From positions 302,541 to 366,540 of the forward strand of contig NZ_JACHGE010000002.1 in assembly GCF_014202225.1 (NCBI RefSeq): a stretch of 64,000 nucleotides of DNA. The letters run 5' to 3'. The notes under the pieces were generated by a model. That model worked only from the letters and a program-made list of their open reading frames with translations, was not told the origin of the DNA and searched no databases. The DNA comes from Algibacter amylolyticus. Its GTDB lineage: Bacteria; Bacteroidota; Bacteroidia; Flavobacteriales; Flavobacteriaceae. The translations under genes and the position numbers were made by a program. Shown one piece after another: positions 1-8,581 of the stretch. The stretch's first letter is position 1. Each line of letters opens with the position of its first letter.

Positions 1-1
1 A

Positions 2-229
2 AACGAGTTGTGGTATAAAGGTGGCGAAAAAGCTTTTTTACATACGTATTTATATGAAAGTTCTTTGTTTAAAGACCATTGCGAATGGTTTACGACTTTA
101 GTTTCTAAAAAGGATTTAGTAAAAGGCATGTACGCCTCGTTAAAAAAATTAGGCGCTACAAGTATTAAAACCATAAATATGGGACAAGGCAATAAAATAT
201 CCCGCATAGTAGCGTGGACTTTTAAATAA
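2..229 (+). CDS. rlmF: 23S rRNA m6A1618 methyltransferase RlmF, C-terminal fragment
   Basis: The open frame enters from the left edge of the window, so only the last 75 or so residues are visible. They match the end of RlmF (YbiN family), which methylates N6 of A1618 in 23S rRNA. A GGE motif near the start of the fragment is followed by WFTTLVSKK, and the end reads MGQGNKISRIVAWTF, the typical C-terminal signature of the family. The SAM-binding domain and NPPF-type motif would lie upstream of the window. The TTG at 8 is unlikely to be the true start, because homology continues to the left of it. It is followed by a convergent gene 47 bp away, with no obvious terminator between. Confidence 0.85.
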   Translation, partial: NELWYKGGEKAFLHTYLYESSLFKDHCEWFTTLVSKKDLVKGMYASLKKLGATSIKTINMGQGNKISRIVAWTFK

Positions 230-276
230 GCTTGTGAAGTAATCTTACTGCATACTATGTTTTAATCCGATTTAGC

Positions 277-951
277 TTATTGTTTTTTCTTTCTATGGTC
301 TGTTTTAATATATAGTCCAGCTTGAAGTCTATGCAGGTTTAAACCGTTTATTTTTCTGTTTAAATAGCCTAATTGTACATTGCAAGATTTTGAGATGTTA
401 ATTCCTAATGCGGTGTATAGCCTGTTTTCTGTAAGAATATCACTTTCAAGGGTGGCTAAAAACTCATTATTCAGCCTAATAAATAAACTTTTATTTAAAG
501 TTAATTTAGTTCCTAATCTGTATCGAAATCGGTGAGATGTACTTTTAAAATCATATTTATGAAAAAACCGCTGTTCTACTCTAAATCGATGATCGAAAGG
601 AAGGTTTGACACTTTATGCTTAAAAGTTACCTGTTCAAATATTCTATTCTCGTAAGTATGTGGTTTATCGGTATAAAAACCACCATCAATATCTCCATAT
701 CCATACGCTAACGATGTGGTAAGGTTTGCAGATACCTTATAATTTATACCACCATAAAGTAGAATGAAATTAAAATTTTCTGCTAATTCGAACATCCAAA
801 CTTGCGAGAGTGTACTTATACTTAACTTATCGGATACACGATGTGTGCCTGCATAAGTAAACCATGAACCTGTTTTTTCTTCTTGGTTAGATTGTGAGTA
901 ACCATTACAAACAGAAATACTTAATAGTATCACAATTAGTAAATACTTCAT
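277..951 (-). CDS. DUF2490 family outer-membrane protein
   Basis: This encodes 224 residues with an N-terminal signal peptide of about 19 residues ending near CNGYSQ. The mature part is rich in alternating aromatic and polar residues, with repeated short amphipathic strands such as LTTSLAYGYG and FDHRFRVEQRFFHKY, as expected of a small outer-membrane beta barrel. The W-x-x-Y start of the mature chain and the RVEQRF/FRYRLG segments fit DUF2490, a Bacteroidota family of unknown function. It lies downstream of pckA on the same strand but is separated from it by a terminator hairpin, so it probably has its own promoter. Family assignment is from pattern recognition; no function can be given. Confidence 0.75.
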   Translation of the reverse strand: MKYLLIVILLSISVCNGYSQSNQEEKTGSWFTYAGTHRVSDKLSISTLSQVWMFELAENFNFILLYGGINYKVSANLTTSLAYGYGDIDGGFYTDKPHTYENRIFEQVTFKHKVSNLPFDHRFRVEQRFFHKYDFKSTSHRFRYRLGTKLTLNKSLFIRLNNEFLATLESDILTENRLYTALGINISKSCNVQLGYLNRKINGLNLHRLQAGLYIKTDHRKKKQ

Positions 952-989
952 AATATATGCTTTTATAACAACTAGAATTTGAAATAGGA

Positions 990-1028
990 TAAAAAATAAA
1001 AGGAGCTCAAAATGAAGGAGCTCCTTTT
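990..1028 (-). terminator. Rho-independent terminator of pckA
   Basis: An 11-bp perfect stem (positions 998-1008 with 1018-1028, AAAAGGAGCTC type) has a 9-nt loop. On the minus strand it is followed by a U-rich run (the A-run at 991-1000). It lies 20 bp past the pckA stop codon. Confidence 0.85.
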
Positions 1029-1047
1029 ACAACTAAATAAGAACCTA

Positions 1048-2673
1048 TTAAAAGTGTTCGTTTAAGTGATGGTGTTCATCAATTAGCGGTCCACCTTCAA
1101 TAATTTGATCTGATGCGTGTTGAGCAAATTTCTCAAAGTTTAAGTGGAATGAGTGTGCTAAATGAATAGCTTTCCCAACATAGGCTCCCTTTTGCAACCA
1201 AGTGTTCATAGGGTCTAAAATTTCAGAAGGAACACCAGGACAATATTTAGGCATGTATAAACCGAAAATAAAGTTTTGTTCGTAATCTACATTGTCTAAT
1301 TCACCATTAAGAATAGCAGTAATCATTGCTCTGGTATATTTTAATTTTATACGAGATCCAACACCGTAAGGTCCTGCGCTCCATCCTGTATTAATTAGCC
1401 AAACGTTTACTCCAGCTTCAGTCATTTTTTTACTAAGCATTTCGCCGTAAACTGTTGGGTGTAATGGCATAAAAGGTTCGCCAAAACATGCAGAGAATGA
1501 TGGTACAGGCTCGGTAATTCCAGCTTCTGTTCCAGCTACTTTAGCAGTATATCCAGAGATAAAATGATAAGCAGCTTGTCCCGGAGTTAATTTAGATACT
1601 GGAGGTAAAACACCAAAAGCATCACAAGTTAAAAAGAAAATATTCTTTGGGTTGTTAGCATAAAGCGTTTCTTGAATATTATCAATATGATGAATAGGGT
1701 AGCTTACACGTGTATTTTGAGTAATGCTACTATCAAGATAATCTGGTTCTCCATTGTCTTTAAAAACCACGTTTTCAAGAATAGCTCCAGGTTTAACCGC
1801 TCTAAATATATCTGGTTCTTTTTCTTCAGATAAGTCTATTACTTTGGCGTAGCAACCACCTTCAAAATTAAAAATATTATTGTCTGCTGTCCAACCGTGT
1901 TCGTCATCTCCAATTAACTTACGCTCTGGATCAGCCGATAAAGTTGTTTTTCCTGTTCCTGATAATCCGAAGAAAATTGCAGTATCTCCAAACTTACCTA
2001 CATTAGCAGAACAGTGCATTGGTAATACATTACGTTCTGTTGGTAAAATTAAATTTAATGCAGAGAAAATACCTTTTTTCATTTCTCCTGTATAAGCAGA
2101 TCCTCCAATTAATGCTATTTTTTGGGTAAAGTTTAGTATTGAAAAATTACCTTGACGAATACCAAAATCTTTTGGGTTTGGACATACATATCCAGGAGCA
2201 CAAAGAATTAGCCAATCCTCTTTAAAATTCTCCAGCTCTTTTTCGCTAGGCCTCAAAAACATATTGTATACAAACATGTTAGACCACGGTAATTCGGTTA
2301 CAGTTCTAATATTAGTTCTGTATTCTGGGTCTGCACATACATAACCATCTCTAGCATAAATTTCTTTTCCAGAAAGGTATTTAGTGACTTCGTCTTTTAA
2401 TTTATTAAAGTTTTCAGTAGAAACAGGTTTGTTTGTTTTACCCCACCATACTTTATCTGCTGTATAATCATCCTTTACAATAAAACGATCTTGAGGTGAA
2501 CGTCCTGTAAATTTTCCAGTATTTACTGCTAGGGTGCCATTAGCTGTTTCTTTCCCCATACCTTTATCAACTGTGATTTTTTGTAATTCCTCTGGTGATA
2601 AATTCCAGTTAACCGTCACATCTTTTAGTCCATATTGCTCTAAGCTTGGATTTTTTGTTACTGTTGTTTCCAT
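1048..2673 (-). CDS. pckA: Phosphoenolpyruvate carboxykinase (ATP)
   Basis: The 541-residue protein catalyses oxaloacetate + ATP to PEP + CO2 + ADP, the entry step of gluconeogenesis, in the cytoplasm. The P-loop (kinase-1a) GLSGTGKTTLS is at residues 236-246. The RSPQDRF substrate loop is near residue 60, and the metal/oxaloacetate region around GDDEHGW is at 255-261. Length is normal for the ATP-dependent family. It lies 35 bp downstream of an SLC13-type carboxylate/sulfate transporter gene and is probably transcribed with it, which would fit growth on C4 dicarboxylates, though the transporter's substrate is not known. A strong terminator follows. Confidence 0.97.
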   Translation of the reverse strand: METTVTKNPSLEQYGLKDVTVNWNLSPEELQKITVDKGMGKETANGTLAVNTGKFTGRSPQDRFIVKDDYTADKVWWGKTNKPVSTENFNKLKDEVTKYLSGKEIYARDGYVCADPEYRTNIRTVTELPWSNMFVYNMFLRPSEKELENFKEDWLILCAPGYVCPNPKDFGIRQGNFSILNFTQKIALIGGSAYTGEMKKGIFSALNLILPTERNVLPMHCSANVGKFGDTAIFFGLSGTGKTTLSADPERKLIGDDEHGWTADNNIFNFEGGCYAKVIDLSEEKEPDIFRAVKPGAILENVVFKDNGEPDYLDSSITQNTRVSYPIHHIDNIQETLYANNPKNIFFLTCDAFGVLPPVSKLTPGQAAYHFISGYTAKVAGTEAGITEPVPSFSACFGEPFMPLHPTVYGEMLSKKMTEAGVNVWLINTGWSAGPYGVGSRIKLKYTRAMITAILNGELDNVDYEQNFIFGLYMPKYCPGVPSEILDPMNTWLQKGAYVGKAIHLAHSFHLNFEKFAQHASDQIIEGGPLIDEHHHLNEHF

Positions 2674-2708
2674 TTTTATTGATTTTAAAGGTTCCTATTA
2701 ATTATTAT

Positions 2709-4550
2709 TTAAAATGGCCATATAATTGGCACTAGTATTAAAGTGATTATGAAAAAAATGAATAGCAATGGTGCTCCCACTTTTAAATAGTTCATGAATT
2801 TGTATCCGCCTGCCGTCATTACCATAGCATTAGTGGTTGTTCCTATAGGCGTTAAAAAGGCTGTTGATGCGCTTATAGCTACAACAATCATAAAGGGTTC
2901 TGGTGATAGGTTTAATGAGCTTGCTGCTAGTATGGCTATTGGTGCCATTAATACTGCAGTTGCAGAGTTGTTTATAACCTGACTAAACGTTGTAGTTAGT
3001 AAAAACACACCGCCTAATAAAAGTATAGGGTGTATAGCGCCTAAATACTCTACAAGTCCGCTTGCTATTAATTGAGCTGTTCCTGTTTTTTGAAGCGCAA
3101 TACCCATAGGTATCATAGCTGCAATCATAACTACACTAGTCCAACTAATGCCTTTATAGGCTTTAGAAATAGGTACACAACCCGTTAGCAATACTATACC
3201 AGCAGATAGTAGTGCTGCTATAGATCCTGGTACGATTTTAAAAACCATGAATATTATCATGAGAATTAAAGCACCTAAGGCAATAAATGATTTGTAGTTA
3301 AGGTTTTCTACGTTTTTAGCCATGCCTTCTGGACTTCCAATAATGACTAAGTTTTCATGTTGTTTTTTTAAGTCTTCAATATGTTCCCAAGTACCTCTAA
3401 TTAAAAAGGCATCGCCAGATTTTACCGTAATCTCTTTGTCTAAAATGGGTTGTCTATTTCTAGAAATAGCTAATAATTGCAGATTAAAACGATTAAAATA
3501 AGTGCTTAAATTATATTTTCGACCCACTAACATAGAGTTCGGGTTTACAATAACTTCGGTCATACCAACCTCCTGATTAATTAAGTTGTTTTTAAGCTCG
3601 TCTGTAATCGGCTCAAGAGGTAAAAGTCCTAATCTAAACGTAATCATTAATCGGTTTATATCTTCGGTTTCTCCTTTTACAGTTATAATATCATGATACA
3701 GAAATTCTGTATTAGTATCTGGAAATTCTATAAACTGTGGTACTTTTTTTAATACACTAGGGTGTCTTCTTTTTATTCTAATAATAGAAATGTTAAAGTT
3801 TTTTTCAAGATCCCAAGTATCTATTTTAGTGTTTAGTAAAGGTGATATTGACCTTACACGTAATCTGTAGTATCCATTATGTACTTTATAAGCTTCAATC
3901 CAATTATGAAGTGTAGACTCGATATTTACAGGTTTATTATTGGTTTTGTTTTCCGGTAATAGTTTAAAGCCTATATATCTAAAATAGAGTAAGGCTACAA
4001 TAAGTAATGGTAAACCTATAAGAGCGAATTCAAAAAATGAAAACCCATCAAAACCAGCTTCAACTAAAGCATTACTAGCTATAATATTTGGAGGTGTTCC
4101 TGTTAAAGTTAGTAAACCACCTGTATTAGATCCAAAGGCTACAGGCATTAGCATTTTAGAAGGTAAAGTACCGATGCTCCAAGCAGATGATATGGTAAGT
4201 GGCATTAAGGTAGCAACTGTACCCGTATTACTAACAAAACCAGATAAAACACCTGCGCCAAGTGTAATGATTACTAATAGCTTTGGTACACTTTTTCCTG
4301 CCCATTCTACAAACTTTTTACCTGCTAAAGCCGTCCAGCCTGTTTGTGCAATACCTTCTCCTATTATAAACAAGGCAGCAATCATGATAACAGTAGGATT
4401 ACTAAAACCACTTAAGGTTTCTTTAGTATCTAATATTCCTGTTAAGAATAAACTTAACATAGAAATTAATGCAACAATATCTGGTGTAAACTTTCCCCAA
4501 ACAAAGAGACCAATAGTAATAATTAAAATGGTTAGCATTAAATAGATCAT
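2709..4550 (-). CDS. SLC13-family anion permease with central RCK_C (TrkA-C) domains
   Basis: This 613-residue integral membrane protein has an N-terminal half of about six helices, containing GSNTGGLLTLTGTPPNI (the conserved SNT/GTPPN hairpin of the DASS/SLC13 fold). A soluble middle part at about 210-410 resembles two TrkA-C domains, with repeated segments such as FLYHDIITVKG and GDAFLIRGT. The C-terminal half holds the second SNxAT-type motif (INNSATAVLMAP). Such proteins import sulfate, dicarboxylates or related anions with sodium. The following gene is pckA, only 35 bp away. Substrate cannot be decided from sequence; a C4-dicarboxylate is suggested only by the neighbour. Confidence 0.85.
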   Translation of the reverse strand: MIYLMLTILIITIGLFVWGKFTPDIVALISMLSLFLTGILDTKETLSGFSNPTVIMIAALFIIGEGIAQTGWTALAGKKFVEWAGKSVPKLLVIITLGAGVLSGFVSNTGTVATLMPLTISSAWSIGTLPSKMLMPVAFGSNTGGLLTLTGTPPNIIASNALVEAGFDGFSFFEFALIGLPLLIVALLYFRYIGFKLLPENKTNNKPVNIESTLHNWIEAYKVHNGYYRLRVRSISPLLNTKIDTWDLEKNFNISIIRIKRRHPSVLKKVPQFIEFPDTNTEFLYHDIITVKGETEDINRLMITFRLGLLPLEPITDELKNNLINQEVGMTEVIVNPNSMLVGRKYNLSTYFNRFNLQLLAISRNRQPILDKEITVKSGDAFLIRGTWEHIEDLKKQHENLVIIGSPEGMAKNVENLNYKSFIALGALILMIIFMVFKIVPGSIAALLSAGIVLLTGCVPISKAYKGISWTSVVMIAAMIPMGIALQKTGTAQLIASGLVEYLGAIHPILLLGGVFLLTTTFSQVINNSATAVLMAPIAILAASSLNLSPEPFMIVVAISASTAFLTPIGTTTNAMVMTAGGYKFMNYLKVGAPLLFIFFIITLILVPIIWPF

Positions 4551-4910
4551 ATCTTGTAATTCTTTATTAGCTTTGACTGCTATAGGGTTCGTAATAATTA
4601 TAGAGTAAAATTACTGTGATTATCCTGTAAGAATTATGACGAATGTCATGCTTTAGGTAAAGGCGTTATTTTTAAGTATTTGGTATATTTATAATCAAAT
4701 GATTAAAGAAAATGTTAACGAATACGTTTTCGTTATGCAGAGTTTTGCGATATTCTATGTTTTAGATGAATTAAATGATTTATAGAATCCGTAAATGGGA
4801 TTAAAAAAAATTAATTGATACATTAAAGATTCATATTAATAATTCGATATTTAGAAGAATGATTATATGGATACTATAGGTGAAAATTAAAAAACAATAA
4901 ATATATACAC
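4551..4910. other. Intergenic region between divergent SLC13 permease and bshB1
   Basis: These 360 bp are AT-rich with no credible coding frame. They should hold the divergent promoters of the permease/pckA pair and bshB1, but no clean TAnnTTTG box is visible. A small inverted repeat, AACGAA/TTCGTT with a 6-nt loop, is at 4717-4734. Nothing else stands out. Confidence 0.4.
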
Positions 4911-5627
4911 ATGAAATTAGATGTTTTAGCCTTTGGAGCTCATCCTGATGATGTAGAACTAGGTTGTGGAGCTACATTAGCAAAAGAAGTTAGTAAAGGT
5001 AAAAAAGTAGGCATTATAGATTTAACTAGAGGCGAGTTAGGTACGCGAGGTACTGCAGAAACTAGAGATGATGAAGCTTTTCATGCTGCAAAAATATTAG
5101 GCGTTAGCATGCGTACTAACTTAGAATTTGCGGATGGTTTTTTTGTTAATGATAAACAACACCAATTGGCTATTATTAAAATGATAAGAAAATATAGACC
5201 AGAACTTATATTATGTAATGCTGTTGATGATAGGCATATAGACCATGGTAAAGGCAGTAAATTAGTAAGTGATGCTTGTTTTTTAAGTGGTTTAATTAAA
5301 ATTGAAACTAAAGATGATGGCGTAATACAAAAACCATGGCGACCAAAGCAAGTATATCATTATATACAATGGAAACATATAGAACCTGATGTAGCTGTTG
5401 ATGTTACAGGGTATATAGATAAAAAAATGGATGCTGTACTGGCATATAAAACTCAGTTTTTTGATGCGAATAGTAAAGAACCACAAACACCTATATCGAG
5501 TAAGAACTTTACAGATAGCATAATTTATAGGTCTAGAGATTTAGGGCGATTAATAGGAGTAGAGCATGCCGAAGGATTTACGGTAGAGCGTTATGCAGCC
5601 GTTGATAGTTTGTTCGATTTAAAGTAG
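4911..5627 (+). CDS. bshB1: Bacillithiol biosynthesis deacetylase BshB1
   Basis: This 238-residue LmbE/PIG-L family zinc deacetylase removes the acetyl group of GlcNAc-malate in bacillithiol synthesis in the cytoplasm. The zinc motif AHPDDVELG is at residues 10-18. The following segment with TRGELGTRGT and the later H-I-D-H-G-K-G-S stretch, which supplies the further His ligand, are typical of BshB1 and separate it from general PIG-L enzymes. Length is normal. It stands alone between a divergent permease and tRNA-His. The ATG at 4911 gives the usual MKLDVLAFGAHPDD start. Confidence 0.93.
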   Translation: MKLDVLAFGAHPDDVELGCGATLAKEVSKGKKVGIIDLTRGELGTRGTAETRDDEAFHAAKILGVSMRTNLEFADGFFVNDKQHQLAIIKMIRKYRPELILCNAVDDRHIDHGKGSKLVSDACFLSGLIKIETKDDGVIQKPWRPKQVYHYIQWKHIEPDVAVDVTGYIDKKMDAVLAYKTQFFDANSKEPQTPISSKNFTDSIIYRSRDLGRLIGVEHAEGFTVERYAAVDSLFDLK

Positions 5628-5682
5628 TTAGAATTCTAGAGCAAATTATTTTCATTTTTAACTAAAAATTTTAAAAAAAGTC

Positions 5683-5714
5683 TTTGTTATAAAGAATGAA
5701 ATCAATTACATTTG
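5683..5714 (+). promoter_or_regulatory. Bacteroidota-type promoter of tRNA-His
   Basis: TTTG at 5683-5686 is followed by a 20-bp spacer and TACATTTG at 5707-5714. This matches the sigma-ABfr consensus of the phylum, TTTG-N17-20-TAnnTTTG. Transcription would begin about 5720, leaving roughly 90 nt of leader before the tRNA. The same TACATTTGC box occurs upstream of purC in this window. Confidence 0.75.
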
Positions 5715-5813
5715 CACACGCATTACAGAAATGTACTTGCAAGGAGGGTTTTAACTCGATAGTTAGGGCAATCCTTTTTGAAAAACTTTTTTAAAGTTTG
5801 ATAAAAAACACAT

Positions 5814-5888
5814 GGTGGTTGTAGCTCAGTTGGTTAGAGCATTGGTTTGTGGTACCAAGGGTCGCCGGTTCGAATCCGGTCTTCCACC
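5814..5888 (+). tRNA. tRNA-His (GTG anticodon)
   Basis: A cloverleaf can be drawn. The acceptor strand is at 5815-5821, the D arm GCTC/GAGC begins at 5824, the anticodon arm is TTGGT-TTGTGGT-ACCAA with GTG in the loop, the T arm has the loop TTCGAAT, and the 3' acceptor strand is at 5881-5887. A genome-encoded G at 5814 faces C at 5888, the G-1:C73 pair diagnostic of tRNA-His. The 3' CCA is not encoded in full (CAA follows the discriminator). Acceptor positions 5-68 and 6-67 are both U-U by this folding. Confidence 0.95.
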
Positions 5889-5900
5889 CAAAAAGTAAAA

Positions 5901-5929
5901 GCCTTTCAAGAAATTGAAAGGCTTTTTTT
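5901..5929 (+). terminator. Terminator after tRNA-His
   Basis: A perfect 8-bp stem, GCCTTTCA/TGAAAGGC (5901-5908 with 5915-5922), has a 6-nt loop and is followed by seven T residues. The A-rich left flank means it could also stop the convergent peptidase transcript from the right. Confidence 0.9.
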
Positions 5930-5947
5930 GTGGAATTAATTTAACTA

Positions 5948-6961
5948 TTAGTCAAGCTTAATGCGTTCTTCCCTATTAGCTAGCTCCCAAGCCGTATGGA
6001 AAATAAGTTTAGCACGGGTTTCTAAAAACTCATAGTTTATTTTATCTGGTGTGTCCGATGGTTTGTGGTAATCGGCGTGTGTACCATTAAAGTAAAAAAT
6101 TACTGGAATGTTGTTTTTTGCAAAGTTGTAATGGTCCGATCGGTAATAGAATCGATTAGGATCATTATCATCATTATATGTATAATCGAATTCTAAATTG
6201 AAATATTTCTTATTAACGTCTTCAGATATAGTATGTAACTCCTTACTTAATTTATCAGCACCAATAAGGTATAAGTAGTTTTCTCCTCTAGCTTCATGCT
6301 TTGGGTCCACACGACCTATCATGTCTATATTTAAATTCGCTACTGTGTTTTTTAAAGGGAAAATAGGGTCTTCATCAGAGTAGTAACGCGATCCGTAAAG
6401 TCCAATTTCTTCGCCTGTAACATGTAAAAATACAACGGTACGTTTTGGGCCATTACCTTCTTTTTCGGCGGCTTTAAAAGCTTCAGCAATTTCTAAAATG
6501 GCTACGGTTCCAGATCCATCATCATCTGCGCCATTATTAATATCGCCATTTCCAGATATACCAATATGATCTAAATGTGCCGAAATAATAATAACTTCAT
6601 CTGGCTTTTCGCTTCCTTTTATATAAGCAATCACATTTTCAGAATCTTTAACGTTATTGCCAAAATAACTTCCCGGAATTTCTTGAAAATAATCGTCCTC
6701 TGCAATTGGGGAAAGAATGTTATTAGATTGGTAATTACTTTTTATAAACTCAATGGCTTTTTTCTGTCCTGGTTCTCCTGTTTTTCTACCTTCAAAATCA
6801 TCAGAAGCATAGGTGTAAAGCATCGTTTTAAGCTCGCTAGCAGTTATTGTGTTCGCGTAGGTTTCAGGCGTAGTTTCTTTTTCTGTTTTGTTTTTATTTT
6901 GCGATGAGCTACAAGAGGCTATTTGTAGGCTAGCACAAATTAAAAGGGCTAATGTTTTCAT
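5948..6961 (-). CDS. M28-family zinc aminopeptidase, lipoprotein (paralogue 1)
   Basis: This 337-residue protein has a lipoprotein signal (I-A-S-C, lipidated Cys at residue 17) followed by a short linker. It is a probable exported peptidase tethered to a membrane. M28 zinc-site motifs are in order: SAHLDHIG (His129), NGADDDGSG (143-151), GEEIGLYGS (catalytic Glu about 184), NIDMIGR (Asp213), and SDHYNF plus a final DYHKPSDT carrying the last His. It sits next to a close paralogue on the right, with the same motif set and a 63-bp gap. The likely role is release of amino acids from exported peptides; substrate unknown. Confidence 0.9.
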   Translation of the reverse strand: MKTLALLICASLQIASCSSSQNKNKTEKETTPETYANTITASELKTMLYTYASDDFEGRKTGEPGQKKAIEFIKSNYQSNNILSPIAEDDYFQEIPGSYFGNNVKDSENVIAYIKGSEKPDEVIIISAHLDHIGISGNGDINNGADDDGSGTVAILEIAEAFKAAEKEGNGPKRTVVFLHVTGEEIGLYGSRYYSDEDPIFPLKNTVANLNIDMIGRVDPKHEARGENYLYLIGADKLSKELHTISEDVNKKYFNLEFDYTYNDDNDPNRFYYRSDHYNFAKNNIPVIFYFNGTHADYHKPSDTPDKINYEFLETRAKLIFHTAWELANREERIKLD

Positions 6962-7024
6962 GTTAAATCATTTTTTATATTACGATATTACAAAATTGTA
7001 TTTATAGACATGCAGGTTTTCAGT

Positions 7025-8077
7025 CTATTTTAACAATTCATTTTCGGCATCAATAGCAAGTCTGTGGTCTTGATTAGCGATTTGCCATGCGGTAGCAAAT
7101 ATAAGTTTGGTTCGTTTTTCTAGTAACTGATAATTAATTTTATCTGGTGTATCTGTTTCTTTATGGTAGTCGGCATGTTCGCCATTAAAATAAAAAATAA
7201 CAGGTATGTCGTGTAATGCAAAATTATAATGATCGGATCTGGAGTAGTAATTATTGGTATCGTTTAATGCATTATACCTATAATCTAAGTCTATATTAAA
7301 AAAGGTGTTATTTGTTTCCTCAGAAATAAAATGAAGTTCCTGACTCAACCTATCGTCACCTATTAAGTATATATAGTCTTTATTGTTTTTATGTAAGTCG
7401 TCAACACGACCAATCATATCTATATTTAAGTTGGCTATTGTATTTTCAAGAGGGAAAACAGGGTGGTTGGTATAATATTCAGAGCCTCTTTTTCCTATTT
7501 CTTCTGCTGTTAAGTGCAGAAATAAAATACTGCGTTTAGGGCCGTAACCATCTAACTTTGCCAAGTTAAAGGCTTGCGCCATTTCTAGGAGAGCCACAGT
7601 TCCAGAGCCATCATCATCGGCACCAGAATTTATTTTACCATTTTCATTAACACCTAAATGGTCTAAATGAGCAGAAATAATAATAATATCTTCAGGGTTT
7701 TCTGTGCCTTCAATATAGGCAAGCACGTTTTCGGAACTTTTATATTGGTTTGAAAAGAAGCTTTCTGGGATGGTTTGGTAGTAATTAGTGCTTCCTAAAG
7801 GCGATTTTATTTGCTCGTCTATGTAGTATGATTTTAAATAATTGGCTGCTAGTTTTTGTCCGGGTTCGCCAACTTTTCTGCCCTCAAAATCATCGGAAGT
7901 AAATTTATATAAATGCGTTTTAAGCTCGTTTTGAGTAATGCTATTGGCGTATTGCATTACTATAGTGCTGTCCGATAAAACAATAGCGTCCTTAAGGTTT
8001 TGTAATTTCACAATGTATTTGGGCGTAGAGCACGTGCCAACCATTGTAAATAAAGAGAGTATTCCAATAAATTTCAT
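7025..8077 (-). CDS. M28-family zinc aminopeptidase (paralogue 2)
   Basis: This 350-residue protein is clearly related to its downstream neighbour, sharing FTSDDFEGRKVGEPGQK, SAHLDHLG, SGADDDGSGTVALLE, TAEEIGKRGS, NIDMIGRVD and DYHKETDTPDKINY. All M28 zinc ligands appear to be kept, so both copies should be active. The N-terminus has a hydrophobic signal with a Cys at residue 16, but Thr before it makes the lipobox weak. The pair arose by tandem duplication. A TATATTTG box on the minus strand at 8175-8182 suggests that transcription of both starts here. The two probably form an operon. Confidence 0.9.
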   Translation of the reverse strand: MKFIGILSLFTMVGTCSTPKYIVKLQNLKDAIVLSDSTIVMQYANSITQNELKTHLYKFTSDDFEGRKVGEPGQKLAANYLKSYYIDEQIKSPLGSTNYYQTIPESFFSNQYKSSENVLAYIEGTENPEDIIIISAHLDHLGVNENGKINSGADDDGSGTVALLEMAQAFNLAKLDGYGPKRSILFLHLTAEEIGKRGSEYYTNHPVFPLENTIANLNIDMIGRVDDLHKNNKDYIYLIGDDRLSQELHFISEETNNTFFNIDLDYRYNALNDTNNYYSRSDHYNFALHDIPVIFYFNGEHADYHKETDTPDKINYQLLEKRTKLIFATAWQIANQDHRLAIDAENELLK

Positions 8078-8173
8078 GTATAATAAGTCATTATTAATTA
8101 CATGTAACTACACAATCAAATTATTTCGTTAGGGGCGGGGAATTAATAGCTTGTTAGTTTCATAAAAACTAAC

Positions 8174-8182
8174 GCAAATATA
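8174..8182 (-). promoter_or_regulatory. Candidate -7 box for the M28 peptidase pair
   Basis: The minus strand reads TATATTTGC here, matching TAnnTTTG. No well-spaced -33 TTTG was found. A GTTAGTTT/AAACTAAC hairpin at 8153-8173 would lie around the transcription start and in the first part of the leader. Confidence 0.45.
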
Positions 8183-8208
8183 TATATATTTTGGGATGAA
8201 ATTACTTA

Positions 8209-8571
8209 CTACTCAAACGAAATGTCTTCTAATTCAGATTCATCTATTTCAATATCCAAATCCTCTAATTCTTCTAAAGATTCTTCTTCAAGTTTAACTT
8301 CCTTAGCTTCAATGGCTTCGGTGTCCGCAATTTCAGTAGTTGTAAAAACGGCTTTGTACGTTGTAAGTGCCAGAGCAACAATAGTTAATAGAAATGTAAA
8401 TTTAATTATTTTTTTTACTTGACCTTCTTTTTTAGATAAGTAAAAGGCAATTATTCCAAATATTAAAGCTGCTATTGCAGGAAATATAGCTAGGTTAGAA
8501 ATAGGTAAAACAGAAAAAATAACTGCGAATATCGACGCTATTAATGCTAAAATTGTAAATGCTTTTTTCAT
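8209..8571 (-). CDS. Small membrane protein with acidic C-terminal tail
   Basis: This encodes 120 residues. Three hydrophobic segments (about 5-22, 27-47 and 54-75) are followed by a tail of about 40 residues made largely of Glu, Asp, Leu and Ile, for example EEESLEELEDLDIEIDESE. I do not recognise a named family. The start is 10 bp from the stop of the DUF3108 gene, so the two probably share a transcript. The acidic tail would be in cytoplasm or periplasm depending on topology and could bind cations or a basic partner; that is speculation. Confidence 0.7.
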   Translation of the reverse strand: MKKAFTILALIASIFAVIFSVLPISNLAIFPAIAALIFGIIAFYLSKKEGQVKKIIKFTFLLTIVALALTTYKAVFTTTEIADTEAIEAKEVKLEEESLEELEDLDIEIDESELEDISFE

Positions 8572-8581
8572 TTTTATATGT

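Noticed and set aside
5738..5748. AAGGAGGG word as a strong Shine-Dalgarno site
   Set aside because: It is in the tRNA-His leader and the only following frame is a few codons; Bacteroidota genes rarely use such sites.
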